Below, one piece after another: positions 47,767 through 53,880 of a stretch of 53,880 nucleotides of DNA. Source of the stretch: JAVBLF01 sp031553675 (lineage in GTDB: Bacteria > Bacillota > Clostridia > Christensenellales > CALWSW01); the NCBI GenBank assembly GCA_031553675.1, contig JAVBLF010000024.1:1-53880 (forward strand), written 5' to 3'. Under the pieces are notes generated by a model. The model worked only from the letters and a program-made list of their open reading frames with translations. It made no database searches and was not told the origin of the DNA. Position numbers and translations under genes: made by a program. How positions within the stretch are numbered: the first letter of the stretch is position 1; each line of letters begins with the position of its first letter.

Positions 47767-48912
47767 TCATTCGCCAAACCATTCCTTGACTTCGAGCGCG
47801 ATGCCGATGTACTTGCCAACCCCATTTTTCCGCAAGATCGGCGCATCGATACGCACTTCGGTCTGGGTGGGAAGGCCGCGCATGAGGCGATCGAGTACGG
47901 CGGTCGATTTTGCGGTCGAGTCGTAGTAGGGCCGCGCGATCACGCCGTAGACCAGGCCATCGCGTACCCATGCGAGGTGGGCTTCCGTCACGTCGAGCAC
48001 GAGCACGACGGCGCTGCGGCGGTAGGAGGTATCGGGCGTCGGGGTAGGGGCGTCGGGCTTGGGGGTTTTGCTCGGCGTCGGCTTGGCCTTGATGACCGCG
48101 CGAAGCTCGGATTGCACGCTTTCGCAGGCTTTGGTCCAGAGCTTGCCGCTCGTGGGGTCCAGGGCGAGCACGCCGGCGAGGTCGCCGTGTTCGCGCACGA
48201 AAGCCATGATCGACTCGGCAGTGGGTTCGCCCGGAAAACGCGTGACGGTGTACTGCGGGTAGTCCGAGGCGATTTTGTTGGCAAAGGCGTCGGCGATGGC
48301 AGGCTCTTGCTCGGCGCCCGTGATCACGATCAGGCCGCTCGTTTTCGACTGGCTTTCGAGGCGGGCGCAGAGGATGCGCGCGGCTTCGGGGGCGAAGTCG
48401 TTGGGGTCGGGAACGAGGTTGGCGTCGGCATCGGCATCGTCGGTCGGGTAGTAGGGCACGACGACTTCCAAACCGGCGCTTTTGGCCTTGCCGATCGCCG
48501 ATTGGGTGGCGGGCGAGTCGGCCCAGATCAGGAGCCCACGGCAGCCGTCTGCGATCGCCTGATCGACGAGCGTCGCGGCGGCTGTGCTGCTGTCGGCTTC
48601 GTAGAGCTTGGCGGGATAGCCAAGGTTTTCGGCCGTGCGCAAAAAGCCGTGTTCGGCCATGCGGGTCAAAAGGCCGTCCGTGTTGGCGATCACGAGGCCG
48701 ATCAGCGTCTGCGAGGGGTTCAGATGGGGATCGGGGCTAAAGGTGGGTGTGGGGGTGGGCGTGGGGGAGACCGTCACATCGACCGTCAGGGTGGCGGTTT
48801 CCCCGGTGGCGGCATCCGTCGTCTTGCTGCACCCGGTCGAAAGGGTGGCTATCGAAAGGACGATCGCCAGTGCCAGCGGCAACGTCCTGCGGTGCGGGAA
48901 GGGTGTTTTCAT
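47767..48912 (-). CDS. Lipoprotein with periplasmic sugar-binding-like fold
   Basis: 381 aa. The lipobox is LSTGC (signal peptide about 1-28), followed by a Thr/Pro linker (SPTPTPTPTFSP). The body (TLIGLVIANTDGLLTRMAEHGFLRTAENLGY, DGCRGLLIWADSPATQSAIGKAKSAGLEVV, GLIVITGAEQEPAIADAFANKI) matches the two-lobed type-I periplasmic-binding fold. A second Pro/Thr linker (about 285-303) splits off a C-terminal domain ending KYIGIALEVKEWFGE. No sugar permease or ATPase is near, so it may sense or scavenge rather than transport. ATG 48912 has AGGAGG at 10 bases. Confidence 0.8.
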   Translation of the reverse strand: MKTPFPHRRTLPLALAIVLSIATLSTGCSKTTDAATGETATLTVDVTVSPTPTPTPTFSPDPHLNPSQTLIGLVIANTDGLLTRMAEHGFLRTAENLGYPAKLYEADSSTAAATLVDQAIADGCRGLLIWADSPATQSAIGKAKSAGLEVVVPYYPTDDADADANLVPDPNDFAPEAARILCARLESQSKTSGLIVITGAEQEPAIADAFANKIASDYPQYTVTRFPGEPTAESIMAFVREHGDLAGVLALDPTSGKLWTKACESVQSELRAVIKAKPTPSKTPKPDAPTPTPDTSYRRSAVVLVLDVTEAHLAWVRDGLVYGVIARPYYDSTAKSTAVLDRLMRGLPTQTEVRIDAPILRKNGVGKYIGIALEVKEWFGE

Positions 48913-49206
48913 CTGTTGCGCTACCTCCTGTGTCGCGCGCGTGGGCGCGCCTGGGCGCACGAGCGCATCCGAATCTTCGTCAGGGGAAGGGTGTATGCGT
49001 CCTCGGCTTCATGCATCCTATTGTAGCACAAAGCCCGGCCATGTGATTTCAATGTTTTGTGAATAATGATTGCGACTGCTACGAAATTGTGTTGATTGTC
49101 ATCTTTTTTTGCCATGCGCTGCCATTCGCGGAAAAAGGACATCGGGATGGGAGGGCGTCGCGTCATGCGACCCGAAACGACGGCGTTCGACCTTGCGATC
49201 CCAAGC

Positions 49207-49232
49207 AAAAAGTGGCCCAAAAGCCACTTTCA
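49207..49232 (-). terminator. Terminator after the sirtuin gene
   Basis: AAAGTGGC/GCCACTTT stem with a 6-base loop and TTTTT on the minus strand, 10 bases past the stop. Confidence 0.85.
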
Positions 49233-49241
49233 AACTGCGCG

Positions 49242-50021
49242 TCAGGCTTTGCCGCCCGCGATCAGGCGGTGCTGCTCCCAACGCACGTGGGAGAGGGCTT
49301 CGGAGAGGACTTTGCCGATGTTGTCGTGAATGACGAGGTCGGCATTGCCGTCGTAGCCGGTCTGGCCTTTGTTGATCAGGACGAGTTTGTCGCCGAGGTA
49401 GTGCATGAGAAGTCCGGCGGCAGGGTAGACGACGAGGGAGGTGCCGCCGACGATCAGCATGTCGCAATCCTCGACGAGGCGCTTGGCTGCTTCGATGACG
49501 TCGAGGCGCAGCGCTTCGCCATAGAGTACGATGTCAGGGCGCACGACGCCCCCGCAGCGCTTGCAGCGCGGCACGACCGATTCCGACTGGAGTACGTAGG
49601 AAAGGGGGTAAGGTTCGCGGCAGACGACGCAATGATTCCGGTGGCTGGAGCCGTGAAGTTCCAGCACGCGGCGCGCGCCCGCGAGCTGGTGCAGGCCGTC
49701 GACGTTCTGCGTGATCACCGCTTCGAGTTTGCCGCGCTGTTCGAGCTCGACCAGGACGCGGTGGGCGTCGTTCGGGCGGGCGCGCGGGTGAAGCATCTGC
49801 TGGCGGTAATAGGTGAAAAACTGTGTCGGGAGCCGACGAAGGGTGTCTTTGTGCAGGAGTTCTTCCGGCTGGCGGCCAAAGTCGTTTTTTTCGTAAAGGG
49901 GGCTATCGACGCTTCGGAAATCCGGTATGCCGCTCTCCGTCGAAACGCCGGCCCCACCAAAAAAGACGATCGAACGGCTCTGCTCGATCATGTCGCGCAA
50001 GGCCCAGATTTTTTCGTTCAC
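49242..50021 (-). CDS. NAD-dependent protein deacylase (sirtuin, CobB/Sir2 family)
   Basis: 259 aa. The NAD-binding start is FFGGAGVSTESGIPDFRS. TQNVDGLHQLAGA and the catalytic ELHGS follow, with a zinc site CVVC and CKRC, and GTSLVVYPAAGL. It removes acetyl or longer acyl groups from lysines using NAD+. The start is a GTG at 50021 with AAAGGAG. It has a promoter and a terminator of its own and is not linked to a visible acetyltransferase. Confidence 0.95.
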   Translation of the reverse strand: MNEKIWALRDMIEQSRSIVFFGGAGVSTESGIPDFRSVDSPLYEKNDFGRQPEELLHKDTLRRLPTQFFTYYRQQMLHPRARPNDAHRVLVELEQRGKLEAVITQNVDGLHQLAGARRVLELHGSSHRNHCVVCREPYPLSYVLQSESVVPRCKRCGGVVRPDIVLYGEALRLDVIEAAKRLVEDCDMLIVGGTSLVVYPAAGLLMHYLGDKLVLINKGQTGYDGNADLVIHDNIGKVLSEALSHVRWEQHRLIAGGKA

Positions 50022-50093
50022 GGGTACGGTCTCCTTTGCATGGCGGGCGACGTGTGAGTGGATCGAACCGCCAAATGGTGTGGCTTTGCCTTC

Positions 50094-50122
50094 ATTCTAC
50101 TGTCTGTAAATGGCAATTACAA
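50094..50122 (-). promoter_or_regulatory. Promoter of the sirtuin gene
   Basis: TTGTAA (50122-50117), 17 bases, TAGAAT (50099-50094) on the minus strand. Confidence 0.7.
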
Positions 50123-50224
50123 GCGAACATCGTTCGCAATAACATACAAAATTTATTTGATTTGCAAGAATGTGTAAAACGAAACACGCATCGCCTCCCT
50201 TTGGGCAATGCGTGTGATCTCGGG

Positions 50225-50560
50225 ACTATGTTCAGGCAAAAATGGGCTGATCCTTATGATACGCGGGCGATTGATAATCGCCCCTACATCCCGATAGCCT
50301 TGTTTGTGCGCCTGTAGGGGCGTTTATCAATCGCCCGCTGCAACAGAATGGCCTTTCGACACGTTGCGGATTGTAACGCTTGATTCGCATTATCAATCGC
50401 CCGTTGCAGCCAAACGGCCTTGCGATACGTTAGGTTGGTAACCCTTGATTGGCATTATCAATCGCCCGCTGCAACAAAACTGCCTTTTACACACTGCTTT
50501 TCCGTTTGTAACCCTTGATTGGCGTTCCCAACTACCCGCACAGATTTCCAACGCGGTTAA
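50225..50560. repeat. Tandem cluster of GGGCGATT palindromic repeats
   Basis: At least four units of about 60-75 bases, each with ATTATCAATCGCCCG and GCAACAAAACGGCC-like parts and ending TGTAACCCTTGATT, occupy most of the 535-base gap between the sirtuin and trmL genes. 50230-50274 nearly duplicates 42056-42099. A CACGCAT/ATGCGTG hairpin (about 50186-50215) lies just before the cluster. No gene is seen here. Confidence 0.75.
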
Positions 50561-51024
50561 TCCATCCCGGGAAAATGCATCTGCCGCAGCACTTCATAGA
50601 CGACGATGGCGACAGAATTGCTCAAGTTGAGCGAGCGAAGGGTGGGTCGCATGGGGATGTGAATTTGTTCTTCGGGGTATGCTGAAAGCAAAGCTTCGCC
50701 GAGGCCGGCCGTTTCACGCCCAAAGATCAAAAAATCGCCTTCGCGGTAGCTGGGTTCGGTATAGGTTCGTTTGGCGTGGGTCGAGGCGAGGAAAAAGCGG
50801 CCCCCACGCGCCTTTTGCAGGGCGACGACGCCGTCGAAGGATTCGTGGACGGTGAGGTCCAGCTTGTCCCAGTAGTCGAGTCCGGCGCGCTTGAGCTGCC
50901 GATCGTCGATCGAAAAGCCCAGCGGTTTGACCAGGTGCAGCGCGCAGCCCGTTACGGCGCAGGTACGGGAGACATTTCCGGTGTTTTGCGGGATTTCGGG
51001 CGCGACCAGAACGACGTTGAACAT
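50557..51024 (-). CDS. trmL: tRNA (cytidine/uridine-34 2'-O)-methyltransferase TrmL
   Basis: 155 aa. SPOUT fold with the family motifs LVAPEIPQNTGNVSRTCAVTG, LDYWDKLDLTVHESFD, FLIFGRETAGLGEALL and IPMRPTLRSLNLSNSVAIVVYEVLRQ. It methylates the wobble ribose of tRNA-Leu isoacceptors using S-adenosylmethionine. Start ATG after GGAGG. A promoter at 51136-51164 drives it alone, and its stop abuts the repeat cluster. Confidence 0.95.
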   Translation of the reverse strand: MFNVVLVAPEIPQNTGNVSRTCAVTGCALHLVKPLGFSIDDRQLKRAGLDYWDKLDLTVHESFDGVVALQKARGGRFFLASTHAKRTYTEPSYREGDFLIFGRETAGLGEALLSAYPEEQIHIPMRPTLRSLNLSNSVAIVVYEVLRQMHFPGMD

Positions 51025-51135
51025 GATGGGATTCCTCCACGTAGAAGAGCGATGGTATATGACTCATGTATCATATGAAATGCGGGCGCGCAGGGCAGAC
51101 GTGCCGCCCCCGCCCGCCAAGACTGGGCGGCGATT

Positions 51136-51164
51136 ATTGTAGCAAAGCGCAAATTTTCTGTCAA
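51136..51164 (-). promoter_or_regulatory. Promoter of trmL
   Basis: TTGACA (51164-51159), 17 bases, TACAAT (51141-51136) on the minus strand. Confidence 0.8.
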
Positions 51165-51173
51165 CATAGGAAC

Positions 51174-51528
51174 GCTTGCCATTTTCAAGATTGGTCGGAT
51201 ATGATATACTTTTTCAATAGCAAGCTTGGACAGAAAGCGATGTTGTCGGGCTGCATGTGCAGCATTTCGACTTGCGATATACCGGCCGGGGCCATTGCAA
51301 AACGCGGTGGCGGCTTGCGAAGGGCTCGTCGTCCCGCTCTGCCATCGGGTCGGCGAAGAGCTGCTGACAAAACCACGAGACGACCGGAACAGGCGGCCAA
51401 CGCTTGCGACGGCTGTGTGCGCTGCGAATGCCAAAAGCGCCGCGGGTTTTGTGAGAAGCTCTTGAATTGATGCAAAGCGAGCATCGGATCATGGTGAATC
51501 CAGTTTCCATGCGTAATGAGGTAATGGA
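51174..51528 (+). other. Promoter plus unassigned leader or small-RNA region before the VanW gene
   Basis: Two overlapping rightward promoters fit at the left end: TTGCCA-18-TATGAT and TTTTCA-17-TATACT (51174-51205). The roughly 310 bases that follow show no recognised RNA motif. An open frame ending CDGCVRCECQKRRGFC at 51470 is cysteine-rich, but it has no ribosome site and poor codon use. The region may be a long leader, a small RNA or a tiny gene. Confidence 0.35.
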
Positions 51529-53139
51529 ATGATAATAAAAGGTCGTTCGTTTCAAAGGCTTTTGGTTGCATTCGCGCTGGTCGGCGCGTTGTCTTTGTTG
51601 ATGGGCGGATGTGGGAAAAAGGACAAGCCCTCCGATGAATCGCCGGAACAGGAACAGGTCGCATTGGCCGCAGAATCCGAGGACGCGATTGCGTCCGGCA
51701 TTCGGGTCGGGGGCGTCGACATCGGCGGACAATCGATGCAGCAGGCCCGCCAAACCATCCAGAGCACCGTCGATGCCAAGCGCGCGGCAATGGTCGTGAC
51801 GTTGACCGACGAGGGAAAGACCTGGATGCTGACACCGGATGAAATGGGACTTAGCGCCGACGTACAGCAGACCCTGACGAACGCCTTCGCGGGTGGACAG
51901 GGCGGCGCGCAAGACATCCCGATCGTCTGGAAGATCGATCAGACCGGCCTGACGGCCAGGCTTGAAGAGATCGCGATCGAGATCAATGCCGAAATGACCG
52001 AACCCGCCGCGCGTTACACGCCCGAAGGACCGGAACGTTTCGCGTTCGACGAGGGGAAACCCGGCAAGTCTGTCGATGTCGCGGCGCTCAACGCCAACAT
52101 CCAGGGCGCGTTGCAGCGGGGCGACGCGGCGCCGATCGTCCCCGTACCGACACAGCAAACCCAGCCCACCCATACGCTCGAAGAAGTCAAGGCCAACCTC
52201 GTGCGCATCGTCGTGGTCAACACGTCGTTTTCGGGCAACGGTTCGTCAGCCCGCGTGACCAACCTCGAACTCGGCTGCCAGAAAATCAACGGCAGCATGA
52301 TCAAGCCCGGACGCGAATGGTCCTTCAACGACGTCGTCGGCCCGCGCGATCGCGAGCCCTGGCAAAAAGCCGCGACGATCGTCGGTGGCAACACCTTTGA
52401 AGACGACTGGGGCGGCGGCATCTGCCAGGTTTCGACGACGCTCTACAACGCCGTGCTCAAGGCCGACCTCAAAGTCTCGAAACGCAACAAGCACTCGATC
52501 CCCTCCAGCTACGTCCCCTATGGCCTCGACGCCACGGTCGCGTATGGGAGCAAGGATTTTAAATTTGTCAACAACACCGATTACCCGGTGTACATCTTCG
52601 CCAACGTCGACAAAAACGAGCAAAAGGTCTACGTCTCGATCTACGGCCGCCCTTTGCCCGACAACAAGAGCATCAAACTGCGCTCGACGACGCTTAAGGA
52701 GACCAACCCCGAATCGGCCGAAGTCGTCCACGACTACACGTCGTCGCCCGGCAGCACCAAGGTGCTGATCAAAGAACGCAAAGGCTACACTGTCCAGGTG
52801 ACGAAAGAGTACGTCGTCGACGGCAAAGTCGCCGACACGGTCGAGCTCTACACCGACACCTATGCGCCGGTGCGCGGCGTCGTCAGTGTGGGCGCGACCG
52901 CAACGTCGCCCGACCAGGGACCTGTCGTACCTGACCCGAGCATCGACCAGCAGATCCCCGACGAGAACGTCGAACAGCCGACCAATCCCGCCGAGGAGAT
53001 TCCGGAAGAAGAGACGCCCGCTCCGCCCAAAAAGACCAAGGAGCCCGAAGAGGAGATTCCGGACGAGGAAACGGGCGGACATAGCGTCGAAGTGCTTCCG
53101 GACGATGATGGCGCGATCGACATCCCCGACGACGAATAG
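51529..53139 (+). CDS. VanW-family lipoprotein with peptidoglycan-binding-like domains
   Basis: 536 aa. Lipobox LMGGC (residues about 24-28). Two PG_binding_4 (YoaR-like) modules lie at about 50-210 (IRVGGVDIGGQSMQQARQTI). The VanW domain covers about 235-380 (TNLELGCQKINGSMIKPGREWSFNDVVGP, WGGGICQVSTTLYNAVLKADL, AYGSKDFKFVNNTDYPVYIF). A beta-rich domain follows, then an acidic Pro/Glu tail ending in DDE. VanW relatives are surface-linked and associated with wall metabolism, but the activity is not established. ATG 51529 follows GAGG. Confidence 0.9.
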   Translation: MIIKGRSFQRLLVAFALVGALSLLMGGCGKKDKPSDESPEQEQVALAAESEDAIASGIRVGGVDIGGQSMQQARQTIQSTVDAKRAAMVVTLTDEGKTWMLTPDEMGLSADVQQTLTNAFAGGQGGAQDIPIVWKIDQTGLTARLEEIAIEINAEMTEPAARYTPEGPERFAFDEGKPGKSVDVAALNANIQGALQRGDAAPIVPVPTQQTQPTHTLEEVKANLVRIVVVNTSFSGNGSSARVTNLELGCQKINGSMIKPGREWSFNDVVGPRDREPWQKAATIVGGNTFEDDWGGGICQVSTTLYNAVLKADLKVSKRNKHSIPSSYVPYGLDATVAYGSKDFKFVNNTDYPVYIFANVDKNEQKVYVSIYGRPLPDNKSIKLRSTTLKETNPESAEVVHDYTSSPGSTKVLIKERKGYTVQVTKEYVVDGKVADTVELYTDTYAPVRGVVSVGATATSPDQGPVVPDPSIDQQIPDENVEQPTNPAEEIPEEETPAPPKKTKEPEEEIPDEETGGHSVEVLPDDDGAIDIPDDE

Positions 53140-53158
53140 GAGTTCAACCTTACCGTTC

Positions 53159-53190
53159 AAAAGAGGCCGCATGAGATGCGGCCTCTTTTT
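53159..53190 (+). terminator. Terminator after the VanW gene
   Basis: AAAGAGGCCGCAT/ATGCGGCCTCTTT stem with a 3-base loop and a T-run, 20 bases past the stop. Confidence 0.9.
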
Positions 53191-53284
53191 GCGTCGGCGG
53201 AGTTCAAAAAAGCGGGTGGATCGGGTGGAAGGGATTGAATATTTTCCAAACAAATGGCTGAGACTGTGCAAAGGAGGTAGCGAC

Positions 53285-53880
53285 ATGATTTCAAGAAAGA
53301 AAGCCAAAACCTTATCGGTGTGTTTGATCGGCTGGTTGATGCTGTTTTGCATGCTTGTGACCCCGGTTTCCGCGCAGCAGTCGACGCTGCTTTCCTGGGA
53401 GGCCTATATGGGCGCGATTTGGGCGGAGAAAACGGCAGCATGGAGCTGGGCCACACCCCCGGCAGGAACGCCGATATGGGATGGAACGACATCCACTGCG
53501 CCCGCAACTACTGTAGAAGGGGCGAAAACCGTTTACTTGATCACCACGCCACAGGAGCTTTGGTGGACGCGCGTGAATTTCGCCGCCAAGTCGAACTATA
53601 GCGGGGCAGAAATACGCCTCATGAACGATATCGACATGGGCGGCGCAGACGGCAAACTTTGGACGCCCTACAGCGTCAATTTCAGAGGTGAATTCAATGG
53701 CCAAGGCCACGCCATCTATAATTTGCGCGTGATGCGGCCGAACAACGAGAATAACGGCCTGTTTAGCATAACGGATACCACATCCAACATTCACGATCTG
53801 CGATTCGTTTCGCCGAAAATCTACGGTAAAAAGTATACCGCTACCGTGGTCGGGTTTGATCAGGGAAAAATCAGTGATGT
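53285..53880 (+). CDS. Secreted surface protein, 5' part (runs off the window)
   Basis: 198 codons are visible and still open at the window end. A signal peptide (LSVCLIGWLMLFCMLVTPVSA) is followed by a Trp/Thr-rich segment and, from about residue 88, strands such as KTVYLITTPQELWWTRVNFA, IRLMNDIDMGGADGKLWTP and FRGEFNGQGHAIYNLRVMRP. The N-G-Q-G-H and DIDMGG pattern resembles the GLUG-motif and beta-helix segments of surface adhesins. ATG 53285 follows GGAGG at 7 bases. Its base composition is slightly more AT-rich than its neighbours. Confidence 0.8.
   Translation, partial: MISRKKAKTLSVCLIGWLMLFCMLVTPVSAQQSTLLSWEAYMGAIWAEKTAAWSWATPPAGTPIWDGTTSTAPATTVEGAKTVYLITTPQELWWTRVNFAAKSNYSGAEIRLMNDIDMGGADGKLWTPYSVNFRGEFNGQGHAIYNLRVMRPNNENNGLFSITDTTSNIHDLRFVSPKIYGKKYTATVVGFDQGKISD

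Noticed and set aside
50225..50560. Repeated palindromes considered as a CRISPR array
   Set aside because: Units are diverged and unequal, the stretches between them are themselves similar, and no cas genes are present.
51066..51470. 134-aa plus-strand Cys-rich frame before the VanW gene
   Set aside because: No ribosome site, rare Arg codons in the middle and no recognised family; listed only as an unassigned region.

Overview
The window looks like the chromosome of a high-GC, probably spore-forming member of the Clostridia (Bacillota). This rests on the gene content: a sepF/divIVA/YggS cell-division cluster, rodA-scpB, a GerW/YtfJ-type germination protein, VanW and DacF cell-wall proteins, a T-box riboswitch, AGGAGG-type ribosome sites, and TTGACA/TATAAT-like promoters standing out from GC-rich genes. 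I cannot name the species. The genes are densely packed and mostly on the minus strand, and nearly every long opposite-strand ORF is a GC-driven shadow. Many genes begin at an internal ATG, GTG or TTG that follows a clear ribosome site; those starts are used here.

Layout. 1-3.8 kb: division cluster read leftwards (HlyD-like adaptor, YggS, SepF, DivIVA, then an unknown membrane protein cut by the window edge). 3.9 kb: tRNA-Asn. 4.0-6.3 kb: MscL with a zinc ribbon, an aromatic-acid-exporter-like protein and DprA. 6.4-8.4 kb: a YtrA-type GntR regulator with its ABC transporter, under a promoter carrying a perfect palindrome. 8.4-17 kb: L,D-transpeptidase, a divergent sugar isomerase/amidohydrolase pair, a B3/B4-domain protein with a UROD-family methyltransferase, a two-component system and an NlpC/P60 hydrolase. 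17-26 kb: MATE exporter, MacB-like ABC pair, a CoA ligase behind a T-box that looks tryptophan-type, LytTR-DUF3021, and a cyclodeaminase. 26-31 kb: collagen-like surface protein, the operon GDSL hydrolase-MtlD-DUF5714, and an unknown beta-helix protein. 31-35 kb: ArsR-controlled Zn/Cd P-type ATPase and a tiny Cys-rich protein. 35-42 kb: wall-anchored beta-helix protein, a receiver plus GHKL kinase pair, then an accessory patch (truncated ABC ATPase, serine recombinase, dispersed repeats). 42-50 kb: glyoxalase, then a wall/chromosome/sporulation block (DacF, GerW, DUF2953, ScpB, RodA, a sugar-binding-like lipoprotein) and a sirtuin. 50-53.9 kb: a second repeat cluster, TrmL, VanW lipoprotein and the start of a secreted protein.

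The most interesting points are: a T-box with a G73-type acceptor bulge in front of an arylacetate-CoA ligase, which suggests tryptophan-controlled salvage of indoleacetate; sigma-K-like promoters in front of both the Cys-rich protein and the collagen-like protein; a family of palindromic interspersed repeats that brackets a recombinase and a gene it may have broken; a receiver without an output domain next to a GHKL kinase; and several compact regulatory arrangements, including a promoter inside a terminator loop and a run of eight GGGCT units in the arsR leader. No CRISPR array, rRNA or complete prophage is visible.
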